The translations under genes and the position numbers were made by a program. A DNA stretch of 41,822 nucleotides, taken from assembly GCA_017938145.1 (NCBI GenBank), contig JAGBCB010000020.1:1-41822 (forward strand), given 5' to 3'. The DNA comes from Lachnospiraceae bacterium. Lineage in GTDB: Bacteria; Bacillota; Clostridia; Lachnospirales; Lachnospiraceae. A model generated the notes under the pieces. It did no database searches. It was not told where the DNA came from and saw only the letters and a program-made list of their open reading frames with translations. Numbering within the stretch: position 1 is the first letter of the stretch; the number at the start of each line of letters is the position of its first letter. Positions 1-7,783 of the stretch are shown in pieces.

Positions 1-50
1 AGTATAATCTTTAAATGTTGGCATGTCTTATTATATCACATAATAAGGCA

Positions 51-87
51 AAAGTGGAGAATGGCTGGTAACCTTCTCCACTTTTTT
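51..87. terminator. Rho-independent terminator
   Basis: An 11-bp inverted repeat (AAAGTGGAGAA with TTCTCCACTTT) closes a short loop and runs into a T tract. It probably ends a gene lying left of the window. A smaller hairpin (CTTATTAT/ATAATAAG) sits just before it at about 28-47. Confidence 0.75.
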
Positions 88-93
88 CTTGAA

Positions 94-140
94 AAGAGGG
101 CATCCCTCAAGTCAATTCATGACTTTTGGGACACCCTCTT
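94..140. repeat. Long interrupted hairpin
   Basis: AAGAGGG at 94-100 pairs with CCCTCTT at 134-140. TCCC/GGGA and AAGTC/GACTT extend the stem across small bulges. It follows the first terminator directly, so it could be a second terminator or a dispersed palindromic element. It has no obvious coding role. Confidence 0.5.
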
Positions 141-170
141 GGTAACAAAATAACACAAACTAATAAGAGG

Positions 171-199
171 TTGAGAACTTGATTATTCGCAGATAAGAT
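171..199 (+). promoter_or_regulatory. Probable sigma-A promoter of the ABC-F leader
   Basis: TTGAGA (171-176), a 17-bp spacer and TAAGAT (194-199). It would start a leader of roughly 155 nt before the small leader ORF at 364. The stretch from 200 to 360 holds no gene. It contains a weak hairpin (AAGAG 312-316 with CTCTT 324-328) followed by a T run, which could be an attenuator. Confidence 0.55.
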
Positions 200-363
200 T
201 CCACGAAATGCATAGAGACGAAAAAGCAATAACCCACCTGTAAAGGATTGGGTGTTTCTTTGTGTACTCTGATTGTTTGCATTTTTGCTGGGATTTTTTT
301 ATTTGCGTGGGAAGAGTCTCAAGCTCTTTTTTTCGTGCTTTTTTACAATAAGGAGGTATCAAC

Positions 364-414
364 ATGATTATTTTCACAAGACCGGAAATGAACACAAAGA
401 CAATTATTTTTTAA
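364..414 (+). CDS. 16-residue leader peptide of the ABC-F gene
   Basis: A short ORF encodes MIIFTRPEMNTKTIIF. It has a near-perfect ribosome site (AAGGAGGT, 349-356) eight bases before its ATG, better than most full genes here. It ends 50 nt before the ABC-F start, directly at the foot of a perfect 11-bp hairpin. Leader peptides of this size commonly control antibiotic-resistance ABC-F and erm genes by drug-dependent ribosome stalling. That role is inferred from position, ribosome site and downstream secondary structure, not from recognised sequence homology. Confidence 0.6.
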   Translation: MIIFTRPEMNTKTIIF

Positions 415-448
415 ACAATCCGGTAACAAATTTGTGCTACCGGATTGT
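415..448 (+). promoter_or_regulatory. Attenuator hairpin between leader peptide and ABC-F gene
   Basis: ACAATCCGGTA (415-425) pairs perfectly with TACCGGATTGT (438-448). The 5' arm can instead pair with ACCGGA at 381-386, inside the leader ORF (TCCGGT at 419-424), so two exclusive folds exist. No U tract follows. A stalled ribosome on the leader would mask 381-386 and favour the 415-448 hairpin. Confidence 0.55.
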
Positions 449-464
449 TGGAACAGGAGACAAT

Positions 465-2039
465 ATGGCACAAATTGAAATAAAAGATATGACATTTTAT
501 TACGATGATTTTTATCATCCGGTATTTGAACATTTAAACGTAAATTTAGACACAGATTGGAAAATGGCACTGGTGGGGAGAAACGGACGGGGAAAAAGCA
601 CACTGTTGAAGCTGCTTTTAGGAAGTCTGACGCCTTCCTCCGGGGAAATAAGGCGAAGCGGTACGGTGTCTTATTTCCCGTACCTTTACGATGCGTCCTT
701 TACTAAGGCAATGGATGTGGTGAAGGAATGTATCGGAGGACTTCGGACACTGGAACTGAAATTGCTTAAATTCGAAGAACAATTCAGTAAAGAATATGCT
801 AACGAAGCCATCAGCGCCGCCTATTATGAAGTTTTGAACCGCTACCTCGAACTGGACGGTTACGCCATGGAAAGTCGCATTTGTAAAGAATTATCCCAGA
901 TGGGACTTTCTGAGGCTCTTTTAGAGCAGGACTTTGATACGCTGTCCGGCGGGGAGCAGACCTGCATGTTGATTATTGCATTGTTCCTCCGAAAAGATAC
1001 CTTTGTGCTCTTGGATGAGCCTACCAACCATCTGGATGTGGGAAAGAAGGAGCATCTGAAGGAATATCTGAAAAAGAAAAAGGGGTATATCATTGCTTCC
1101 CACGATACGGAGTTTTTGGATGCAGTGTGTGACCACATTCTTGCCATTAACAAGGCGGACATTTCCATAGAGCAAGGCAGTTATTCCACCTGGCATAACA
1201 ATATGGAGCTAAAGGAACAGTTTGAACTCAGAACAAAAGAAAAGCTGGAGCATGAAATCAGCCAGCTGGAGCGGCAGTCCAAACAGACAAGAGCCTGGTC
1301 CAATATCGGAAACAAGCAGAAATACCCTTTTGCGGGTCATTTTAGGACCAACGGGACCAGAGCCTATATGCGGCAGGCAAAGGCGGCAGAGCAGCACATT
1401 CAGGATAATTTGGCGGAGAAAAAACAATTACTTCGCAACATGGAGGAAGAACGGAAGTTACATATTACCCAGGAGAAGCCGCAGCGGGACTGCCTCCTTA
1501 TGGCAGACCATGTGACCTTTTCCTACGAAGGAGCGTCCACTCACGTATTGGAGGATGTAACCCTGCACATATATCCGGGAGATAAAATCTGGTTGCGAGG
1601 AAAAAACGGTGCCGGAAAAACGACGCTGTTAAAGCTTCTGGCAGGAAGACTTTCAGCACAGGGGATCCGTCGAAGAGGCGGAATATCCATTGCCTATATC
1701 ACGCAGGAGCCAACAGAACGAAGCGGTGCCGTAAAAGAGGGCATTCAGGCAGATTACTGCAGATTCAAAGAACTTTGCATGCTCTTTGATGTGCCGCCGG
1801 ACTTTGAACGTCGTCCGTTGGAAACCTTAAGCAGTGGGGAACTGAAGAAGGTAGACATTGCAAAAACTCTGGCAGAGCATCATCAGATTCTGTTTTTGGA
1901 CGAGCCTCTAAACTATATGGATGTGCAGTTCAAAGCTCAGCTGGAGGAGGCCCTGTCCGAGGAAGAACTTACGCTGGTGTTTGTGGAGCACAATACGGAG
2001 TTTGGAGAGCGGGTAGCAAACCGGGTGATAGAACTGTAA
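465..2039 (+). CDS. ABC-F ATPase, Lsa/Vga-like ribosome protection type
   Basis: A 524-residue protein with two ABC ATPase domains and no membrane segments, as expected for ABC-F translation factors that act at the ribosome rather than in transport. Domain 1 has Walker A GRNGRGKST (38-46), signature LSGGEQT (160-166) and Walker B with LLDEPTNHLD. A charged linker of about 100 residues (246-345) follows, where ribosome-protecting members dislodge drugs. Domain 2 has GKNGAGKT (379-386), signature LSSGELKK and LFLDEPLNYMD. The opening MAQIEIKDMTFYYDD and short linker resemble Lsa-type proteins (lincosamide, streptogramin A, pleuromutilin). The start at 465 was chosen for AGGAGA at 455-460; the frame is open upstream, but that stretch is the leader region. 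Drug spectrum cannot be read from sequence. Confidence 0.85.
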   Translation: MAQIEIKDMTFYYDDFYHPVFEHLNVNLDTDWKMALVGRNGRGKSTLLKLLLGSLTPSSGEIRRSGTVSYFPYLYDASFTKAMDVVKECIGGLRTLELKLLKFEEQFSKEYANEAISAAYYEVLNRYLELDGYAMESRICKELSQMGLSEALLEQDFDTLSGGEQTCMLIIALFLRKDTFVLLDEPTNHLDVGKKEHLKEYLKKKKGYIIASHDTEFLDAVCDHILAINKADISIEQGSYSTWHNNMELKEQFELRTKEKLEHEISQLERQSKQTRAWSNIGNKQKYPFAGHFRTNGTRAYMRQAKAAEQHIQDNLAEKKQLLRNMEEERKLHITQEKPQRDCLLMADHVTFSYEGASTHVLEDVTLHIYPGDKIWLRGKNGAGKTTLLKLLAGRLSAQGIRRRGGISIAYITQEPTERSGAVKEGIQADYCRFKELCMLFDVPPDFERRPLETLSSGELKKVDIAKTLAEHHQILFLDEPLNYMDVQFKAQLEEALSEEELTLVFVEHNTEFGERVANRVIEL

Positions 2040-2072
2040 AATGTAAAGAAGATAGATTTAGGAGGAACACCA

Positions 2073-2990
2073 ATGCAAAACATCACAACAAAACAATTTC
2101 AACAATTAACAGACATTAACTTAGTCTGGAACTTTATGGTAGAGGTTTATGATAACCGGTTTGCAAACGGGGTTGCAGCGCCGTTTTTCGAATATGCACT
2201 GATGTCCTCCTGGATGGACAAGAACTATTTATATTTAGACCGTCTTTGGTTCGATGGTGATAGGGTGGTAGCCTTTGTGTTTTACGAAAATCCTGTCAAC
2301 AGCATATTCTTTAATCTGCGTCCGGGATACGAAGCACTGGCAGCAGAGCTGGTAACTTATACAGAAGAATGCATGCCAAATTTCGGTGAGCAGGAACTGA
2401 TTCTCTTTGCAGGGCAGGAAGCTTTGAGAAACGAAGTTGAAAAACGGGGCTATAAGGTGGCATGGGAAAATGTAGATTATATCTTTGATTTTACAAAAGG
2501 TGATTTGACCTATCCACTGCCGGAAGGGTTTCACTTTGTGGACCCGATAAAGTCTGACCCGGTCAAGGCTTCTGCTTGCATGTGGAAAGGCTTTGACCAT
2601 GAAGACAAGGGACCATTTGAACATTGGAATGACAAAATTGAGGGCGAGGATTGGACACCGCAGAGAGCCTATAATGGTGTGGTTGGTCCGACCATGGCGC
2701 CTCCGCCGCATTCCACATTTTGGCATAACGTAATTATTGCAGATGAAAAGGACGAATATGTGTGCTTCTCCGGTATGTGGTGGGTGCCGGAAAACAAACT
2801 GGCCTACATGGAACCGTTGTGTACTATACCGGAGTACCGTGGCAGAGGTTTGGCAGCAGCGGCGCTTTCCGAACATTGCAGAAGGTTGAAATCGCTGGGT
2901 GCCGAGATGATGACCGGAGGCGGCGATGAATTCTACAAGAAGATTGGGTATGAAGATGGGATTCACTGGCTGCATTATAAGAAAAATTAA
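2073..2990 (+). CDS. GNAT-family N-acetyltransferase
   Basis: A 305-residue protein with AGGAGG at 2061-2066. The C-terminal third carries a GNAT core: MEPLCTIPEYRGRGLAAAAL is beta4 and the acetyl-CoA pyrophosphate loop (R/Q-x-x-G-x-G/A), followed by an FYKKIGYEDG segment typical of the fold's last strand. The N-terminal half may be a degenerate second GNAT repeat; FDGDRVVAFVFYENP looks like such a strand pair. The substrate is unknown. It starts 33 bp after the ABC-F stop and may be cotranscribed with it, but it belongs to no recognised drug-acetylating subgroup. Confidence 0.75.
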   Translation: MQNITTKQFQQLTDINLVWNFMVEVYDNRFANGVAAPFFEYALMSSWMDKNYLYLDRLWFDGDRVVAFVFYENPVNSIFFNLRPGYEALAAELVTYTEECMPNFGEQELILFAGQEALRNEVEKRGYKVAWENVDYIFDFTKGDLTYPLPEGFHFVDPIKSDPVKASACMWKGFDHEDKGPFEHWNDKIEGEDWTPQRAYNGVVGPTMAPPPHSTFWHNVIIADEKDEYVCFSGMWWVPENKLAYMEPLCTIPEYRGRGLAAAALSEHCRRLKSLGAEMMTGGGDEFYKKIGYEDGIHWLHYKKN

Positions 2991-2996
2991 AATTTG

Positions 2997-3024
2997 TGTG
3001 ATATTTTCCTTCTTCCATGCGTTC
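2997..3024 (+). promoter_or_regulatory. Possible ECF-type promoter of the sigma factor gene
   Basis: TGTGAT (2997-3002), a 17-bp spacer and CGTTC (3020-3024) mirror the geometry of the TGAAAC-N17-CGTC element before the serpin gene. The -35 match is only partial. ECF sigma genes are often autoregulated, which motivated the search. Confidence 0.3.
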
Positions 3025-3062
3025 ATTAAGTGAAGGGCCTTTCAAAAGAACGGAGGATTTGT

Positions 3063-3539
3063 TTGGACACAAGAGAATATGAGCAATTACTAACATTATA
3101 TTTGGACAGCGTGTACCGGGTGGCATTAAGCGGTTGTAGCAACAAAGCAGATGCAGAGGACGTAGCGCAGAACACCTTTATCAAGCTGTGGGAGAGGCAG
3201 GAGCCTTTTGAGGACTTGGAGCATGCCAGAAAATGGTTAATCCGGGTGGCGGTAAATGAATGTCACAGCCTGTGGCGCACACCGTGGAGAAAGCGAACCT
3301 CCTATTTGGAAGAACTGGCGTCTGAACCAAGCTTTTCCATGAAGGAGCGGAGCGATTTGTATTATGCCGTAAAAGAGCTGCCGGTAAAGTACCGGCAGGT
3401 GGTGCATCTGTACTATTTGGAAGAATATAGTGTAAAAGAAATTGCAGAGATTATGAAACTCTCGGAAACAGCAGTCCAGACAAGACTTCAGCGTGCAAGG
3501 CAGAAACTAAAAGAAACATTGAAGGGAGCATGGAAATGA
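3063..3539 (+). CDS. ECF RNA polymerase sigma factor
   Basis: A 158-residue sigma-70 family protein with only regions 2 and 4, as in ECF factors. Region 2 contains ADAEDVAQNTFIKLW, the DxxQ-FxxxW core that contacts the -10 element. Region 4 contains LPVKYRQVVHLYYLEEYSVK followed by an HTH (IAEIMKLSETAVQTRLQRAR). The TTG at 3063 is preferred over the GTG at 3030, because GGAGG (3052-3056) is placed correctly for it and the protein then begins MDTREYEQLL, like relatives. It overlaps the next gene by four bases (ATGA), the usual sigma/anti-sigma coupling. Confidence 0.88.
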   Translation: MDTREYEQLLTLYLDSVYRVALSGCSNKADAEDVAQNTFIKLWERQEPFEDLEHARKWLIRVAVNECHSLWRTPWRKRTSYLEELASEPSFSMKERSDLYYAVKELPVKYRQVVHLYYLEEYSVKEIAEIMKLSETAVQTRLQRARQKLKETLKGAWK

Positions 3540-4048
3540 ACGAGGAAAAACAGAACCGGGAATATTATCAGGAAACCTTTCGTGAGGTACATGCCCCGCA
3601 AGGTATGGCAGAAAGGCTGATGAATATGGAAGAAGGAAAGAATAAGAAAAAAGCAGGTTCCGTGGCAAAGTGGATTGCCATTGCTGCGGTGGCAGCAGTG
3701 ATTTTATTTGCAGGAAGTAACGGTGTTGCTTATGCAACCACCGGCAGCACCTGGGTGGAAAAGCTTTTTACAAAGGACGTTAAATTAGTAGTAGAGGATG
3801 ACAGAATTTGCATTGTAGATGGCGATACGGTTATTGATGTAACAGAGGAACTGAATAACTATGGTCGTGCAACAGGCAAATATCAAGGCGATGGTGTTGT
3901 CATGGAATATGAGGTGGCATATAATAAATTGAAACAGCCTCATTTGGATGTGCGGTATTACTACGAGGATGAAGATTATGAAGGAACCAGAATGAGTCAA
4001 ATTGTGTTTGGCGTAGCAGGAACTCCAACCCCAACTCCGGAACCATAA
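3536..4048 (+). CDS. Probable membrane anti-sigma factor
   Basis: A 170-residue single-pass protein. About 45 soluble residues are followed by one transmembrane helix (WIAIAAVAAVILFAGSNGVAYA). The exported acidic domain of about 100 residues ends in a TPTPTPEP tail. The start at 3536 overlaps the sigma stop as ATGA and has GAAGGGAG upstream; an in-frame ATG at 3530 is too close to that site. Position and topology indicate that its N-terminus sequesters the ECF factor, but it has no zinc-binding HxxxCxxC motif. The extracytoplasmic domain presumably senses an envelope signal (inference). Confidence 0.7.
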   Translation: MNEEKQNREYYQETFREVHAPQGMAERLMNMEEGKNKKKAGSVAKWIAIAAVAAVILFAGSNGVAYATTGSTWVEKLFTKDVKLVVEDDRICIVDGDTVIDVTEELNNYGRATGKYQGDGVVMEYEVAYNKLKQPHLDVRYYYEDEDYEGTRMSQIVFGVAGTPTPTPEP

Positions 4049-4065
4049 ATTAGTGTAAAGCAATG

Positions 4066-4107
4066 AAAACACCTCCATGTCAGTTTATCTGATATGGAGG
4101 TGTTTTT
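4066..4107. terminator. Bidirectional terminator between convergent genes
   Basis: AAAACACCTCCAT pairs with ATGGAGGTGTTTT around a loop of about 15 nt. A-rich and T-rich flanks let it serve both the anti-sigma gene and the minus-strand GH4 gene. Confidence 0.85.
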
Positions 4108-4125
4108 GCGCCTTTTTGTAATTAA

Positions 4126-5517
4126 CTAAAACCAACCTTCCGGTAACCACTTGCGCTGGTTTTCCAACATATCGTTAAACAGTGCTTCTCCGTCTGCAGG
4201 AGCAATGGCGCCCATCTGAGGGTCATTCATAAATGTGGAAAGCCCCAGCTTGCGGTCGCAGGTCAGTGCGGTACGAAGCATGTTTTCCTGATTTTGTACG
4301 TGACGGGAAATTAACGGCAGGATATTTTCAGGAATCTTTCCGGCATGTACCGGCTCGATACGGTCGTAGCCAAACAGGGCATTGGTTTCTACTACGACAC
4401 CAAGAGGCAGGTTCTCAATTTGTCCGCGGTTTGGAACATTCACGTTGCTGACTAAATCTCCAAGGCCGAGCAGTGCCTTAATGAGTAAGTGTCCTTCTTC
4501 GCCGGAGCCCTTTAATGTGATTGGTTCTGCACCGGAGATAAGGTCATCGGAGCGCTGTAAACGTTCTTTTAAGTCATTTTCTCGCCAGTCTACAGTAGTT
4601 AAGCCAAACTGCCATTCTTTCACGGTTTCCGGAGTTTTGGTATACCACGGTGGCATAAATTCTGCCAGGTGACGGTCACCGGCTGCGGCAATGGCGCCGT
4701 AACGGTTGAATAAATCAAATTTTACGCGGTGTGCACATAAAAAGGAATTGTTCATCCAGTTTTCGTCTTTGCCCTTGGAGTAGCCACCGGCATATTTTTT
4801 AGCAAATTCCGCATAGAGTGGGAATAAGTCCATGCCCTTCCAGGTGGCACGGGTCAGCCAGGTAAAATGATTGATACCCACAACGGTGGTGTAGATGTCC
4901 TGGCGCTTTACATTTTCGTCGATGCCCAGTTCCTTCAACATGGTGCAAAGCAGATGCTGTGTGCCGAATACTTCGTGGCAGCAGCCAAAGGCTTTGATAT
5001 CAGGGAATACTTCGTATAAGGTGCGGATGCACATGGTCATTGGGTTGGTATAGTTGATAACCCAGGCATTTGGAGCATAGTCGCGGATGGCTTCACCGAT
5101 TTCCACAAACATCGGAATGGTACGCATGGCGCGCATAAAGCCGCCCGGTCCTACGGTGTCACCTACCGGCTGCCAGATGCCCAAACGCTCCGGAACGTGT
5201 ACGTCGGAACGCATTTCCTTAAAGGTGGCAGGCAGAATGGAAATAATAACAAAATCTGCGCCTGTTAAAGCTTCTTTCAGGCTGTCGGATACTTCAAAGT
5301 CCCAGTGGGATTTGGCATCCGGGTGAGCAGAGATTTTTTCTCCGATAATTTTATTACGCTGTGCCGCCTCGCGGTCGATGTCATAGAGACGGATGGTACC
5401 GGAAATCTGTTCGTCGCAGGCAATATCGGTCATAAAGCCCCAGGCCCAGCCGCGGGAGCCTCCGCCGATGTAAGCTACGGTTAAACCGGAAACCCGGTCA
5501 CTGTGATGTTGAATCAT
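4126..5517 (-). CDS. GH4 family glycosidase (CHEV subgroup, probable alpha-glucosidase)
   Basis: A 463-residue NAD- and divalent-metal-dependent GH4 hydrolase. The N-terminal Rossmann loop is IGGGSRGWA (17-25), followed by LYDID, which ends beta2 and binds NAD ribose. NYTNPM (155-160) precedes the metal motif C180-H181-E182-V183. In the GH4 classification, CHEV groups with alpha-glucosidases, CHSV with alpha-galactosidases and CHG with alpha-glucuronidases, so alpha-glucosidase is favoured; substrate is not proven. Enzymes of this type oxidise C3 transiently and eliminate across C1-C2. The start has AGGAGG on the minus strand. It lies 27 nt downstream of the ASKHA gene and no sugar transporter is adjacent. 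Confidence 0.85.
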   Translation of the reverse strand: MIQHHSDRVSGLTVAYIGGGSRGWAWGFMTDIACDEQISGTIRLYDIDREAAQRNKIIGEKISAHPDAKSHWDFEVSDSLKEALTGADFVIISILPATFKEMRSDVHVPERLGIWQPVGDTVGPGGFMRAMRTIPMFVEIGEAIRDYAPNAWVINYTNPMTMCIRTLYEVFPDIKAFGCCHEVFGTQHLLCTMLKELGIDENVKRQDIYTTVVGINHFTWLTRATWKGMDLFPLYAEFAKKYAGGYSKGKDENWMNNSFLCAHRVKFDLFNRYGAIAAAGDRHLAEFMPPWYTKTPETVKEWQFGLTTVDWRENDLKERLQRSDDLISGAEPITLKGSGEEGHLLIKALLGLGDLVSNVNVPNRGQIENLPLGVVVETNALFGYDRIEPVHAGKIPENILPLISRHVQNQENMLRTALTCDRKLGLSTFMNDPQMGAIAPADGEALFNDMLENQRKWLPEGWF

Positions 5518-5544
5518 GTTTCATTCCTCCTGGTTTATAAAGTT

Positions 5545-6999
5545 TTAAAAGGATAGTTCCCCAATATAATTTTTGCTAAAAGCCGGATTGTCGGGGAGAG
5601 AAAGGTAGGTTGCCTTCCATGCAATCGTCTGTGCAGTTTCTTTTAAAGATTTATCGGTCAGCATGGAAGCAGCGCCCTTTAATGCGGCATTTCCGAGAAT
5701 TCGTACTTTGTTACGGAGAGATGCCGGAAACAGACCGATTCGTATAGCGGAATCCAAATTTAAATGTTTTCCGAAGCCGCCCGCTAAGTAAAATACAGAA
5801 ATTTCTTCTTCGGAGGTTTTTGTCACCTCTAAAAGAGTACGGATACCGGCGGCGATGGCAGCTTTTGCCAGTTGGACATTACGGATATCCTGCCGGTTGA
5901 TAAAGACTCCTTTGCAAAGAAGAAGTTCTTCCTGTTCCATGGCACCGGTTTCATCTACCGTACCATTTTCTAACAGGCAGGCAATGGTGTCGATCACCCC
6001 GGAGCCACATAAGCCGATGGGAGTTGTGTTGCCAATGGTGGTTACGGAAAAGGAACCGTTTTGTAAAGCTACCTTTTCGATGGCGCCTGCCACACTCTGA
6101 CAGCCGCAGGAAATGCCTGCGCCTTCAAATACGGGACCGGCGGCGGTGGAGGTGACATATAAGGTTCCGTTCTTCCAAAGGGCAATTTCTCCGTTGGTAC
6201 CTATGTCGCAAAGCAGCGTGGTTCCGGTGCTGTTATACATGCCGCTTGCCAGCAGGGCGCAGGTAATATCGGCACCTACAAAGGCATGCATGCAGTTTGG
6301 CAGGTAAGCGGGTTTCCCAAGAAATGTAATTTCTTCTCCAAAGAAATGGTCTGCCATATATGGTGCTGTGGCAAAGCTTTGCGGGTTTCTGCCGCAGAGC
6401 AGATAGAGCATGGTGGTGTTGCCGGTGAGGCACCAGGTATCAATCCGGTTTAAATAGCCGGTGTCTTCTGCCAGTGCACGGATGCCGGAAATCAGCATAT
6501 CCTGCATACCGGTAAGTTTGCCGTTTACGGCGGCATCAATTCTGCCCATAACATCTGCGGATATTACCGATTGCGGATTTATTGCGGTTTTTGAGGCAAG
6601 ACATTTGCCTGTGGCAAGGTCATAAATTGACAATGCAATGGTGGTGGTGCCGATGTCCACGGCGGCACCGAATTTATTATCGGGGTTTTCGGTTGGTTTT
6701 ATATTTTCTTCAAAGCCTTCTGCAATAAGAGAAGAATTTGTTTGTTCTTTTAGGGTTATAATGGCATCACCGTACAATCTGGTACGACAGGATAATCTGC
6801 AGCCTGCAGAACGTTCGGTTTCATCCGGCAGAGAAACGCTTCCGATAACGTTGACTGCACATTTTCCGCATGTTCCTGCACCGCCGCAAGGGTGTGCCAT
6901 GGAGATGCCGGCACGCTCCAGTACCTGCTGTACGGTCGGGGTGCCTTCAAACGAAATATTTTGTTTTCCTGTAGTAGTAAAAACGGTTAATGTACTCAT
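5545..6999 (-). CDS. 2Fe-2S ferredoxin-ASKHA protein (RamA/RACE-type corrinoid activator family)
   Basis: A 484-residue fusion. Residues 1-80 are a plant-type 2Fe-2S ferredoxin with cysteines C38, C44, C47 and C71 (core CGGAGTCGKC). The remainder is an ASKHA ATPase (DUF4445 type): phosphate-1 loop GAAVDIGTTTIAL, then LLCDIGTNGEIALW and FYLAGGFGKHLN. Family members reduce the cobalt of corrinoid methyltransferases from Co(II) to Co(I) using ATP. No corrinoid protein or methyltransferase is encoded in this window, so the partner must be elsewhere or different. It is the first gene of a minus-strand operon with the GH4 enzyme. Confidence 0.82.
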   Translation of the reverse strand: MSTLTVFTTTGKQNISFEGTPTVQQVLERAGISMAHPCGGAGTCGKCAVNVIGSVSLPDETERSAGCRLSCRTRLYGDAIITLKEQTNSSLIAEGFEENIKPTENPDNKFGAAVDIGTTTIALSIYDLATGKCLASKTAINPQSVISADVMGRIDAAVNGKLTGMQDMLISGIRALAEDTGYLNRIDTWCLTGNTTMLYLLCGRNPQSFATAPYMADHFFGEEITFLGKPAYLPNCMHAFVGADITCALLASGMYNSTGTTLLCDIGTNGEIALWKNGTLYVTSTAAGPVFEGAGISCGCQSVAGAIEKVALQNGSFSVTTIGNTTPIGLCGSGVIDTIACLLENGTVDETGAMEQEELLLCKGVFINRQDIRNVQLAKAAIAAGIRTLLEVTKTSEEEISVFYLAGGFGKHLNLDSAIRIGLFPASLRNKVRILGNAALKGAASMLTDKSLKETAQTIAWKATYLSLPDNPAFSKNYIGELSF

Positions 7000-7057
7000 G
7001 AATTCTCCGTATCAAACAGTGATTTTTTAGTTGCGAACAAGGTTTTCTTATGTCATA

Positions 7058-7086
7058 ATAATAACATCAGTAAAGGCAGCTTGCAA
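7058..7086 (-). promoter_or_regulatory. Promoter of the ASKHA-GH4 operon
   Basis: Read on the minus strand: TTGCAA (7086-7081), a 17-bp spacer and TATTAT (7063-7058). It lies about 60 bp before the minus-strand start. The imperfect palindrome ATGTCAT/ATAACAT at about 7050-7067 overlaps the -10 and could be an operator. Confidence 0.5.
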
Positions 7087-7138
7087 GGTTGCGTTTGAAC
7101 TTTTTTGAATGAGATTGGCAGAGAAAAGAGGTACGGTT

Positions 7139-7726
7139 ATGGAAAAGAGAAATATTCCTGCTGCCGGCGAGTTTTACCGGCATTTTAAGGGCAATTTATA
7201 TCAGATTATCGGTGTGGCAAAGCATTCCGAAACCATGGAACAGATGGTGGTGTATCAGGCATTATATGGTGATTACTGCTTATACACCAGACCTCTGGAT
7301 ATGTTTTTAAGCCCGATAGATAAAGTGAAATATCCGGAAGCAGTGCAGGAGTACCGGTTTGAGAAATGCGTGCCGGGTACCTCCGAAGAGAAGGCTGTGT
7401 CTGCATTCAAAGAACCGGAAAGAGCACCGGAAACCGCTCCTGTAGTTGAACCGCAGAAGCCGGAATCCGCAGAAGCAGAAGAGGAAACCTGCGATGAAGA
7501 ATCCGTCCGTCCGGAAATCCTCCGCTTTTTAGACGCAGAAGATGCGCAGGCAAAGTTAAAGGTACTGCGGGAGCTCCGTATGGATTTAGATGAAAGCCTG
7601 ATGACAACCATTGAGCTATCCTTGGATTTATTACCTGATGATAAAGATTCCATGGAGCGCAGATACGATTTTGTAGAGCGTACCCTGGAACAGCGCATCC
7701 GTTTTGAAGGAAGCAGATTACGATAA
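7139..7726 (+). CDS. DUF1653 domain protein
   Basis: A 195-residue soluble protein. Residues 5-65 match the DUF1653 pattern (GEFYRHFKGNLYQIIGVAKH, then MVVYQALYGDYCLYTRP and MFLSPID), a small beta domain of unknown function. A Pro/Glu/Ala-rich linker follows (about 85-120), then a helical C-terminal domain (ILRFLDAEDAQAKLKVLREL). The ATG at 7139 was chosen over 7109 because the DUF1653 fold begins right after it; AGAGGT lies upstream. It diverges from the ASKHA operon. Confidence 0.75.
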   Translation: MEKRNIPAAGEFYRHFKGNLYQIIGVAKHSETMEQMVVYQALYGDYCLYTRPLDMFLSPIDKVKYPEAVQEYRFEKCVPGTSEEKAVSAFKEPERAPETAPVVEPQKPESAEAEEETCDEESVRPEILRFLDAEDAQAKLKVLRELRMDLDESLMTTIELSLDLLPDDKDSMERRYDFVERTLEQRIRFEGSRLR

Positions 7727-7747
7727 GAATTTATCGTAAAACGATAA
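7718..7747. repeat. Triple ACGATAA element
   Basis: TTACGATAA (7718-7726) is a perfect inverted repeat of TTATCGTAA (7731-7739) and is followed at once by AACGATAA (7740-7747). The cluster lies directly before a consensus -35, so it is a candidate regulator binding site as well as a possible hairpin at the end of the DUF1653 gene. Confidence 0.55.
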
Positions 7748-7754
7748 AAATGTA

Positions 7755-7783
7755 TTGACAAACAAAATATACGGTGTTATGAT
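7755..7783 (+). promoter_or_regulatory. Strong sigma-A promoter of the DUF2975 operon
   Basis: A perfect TTGACA (7755-7760), a 17-bp spacer and TATGAT (7778-7783), placing transcription start near 7790. Confidence 0.8.

Noticed and set aside
273-464. N-terminal extension of the ABC-F protein from an upstream in-frame ATG
   Set aside because: The extra residues match no ABC-F N-terminus, and the region holds the leader ORF and attenuator hairpin in another frame.
2235-3026. 263-codon minus-strand ORF
   Set aside because: It is antisense to the GNAT and sigma-promoter region, with no ribosome site or recognisable domain.
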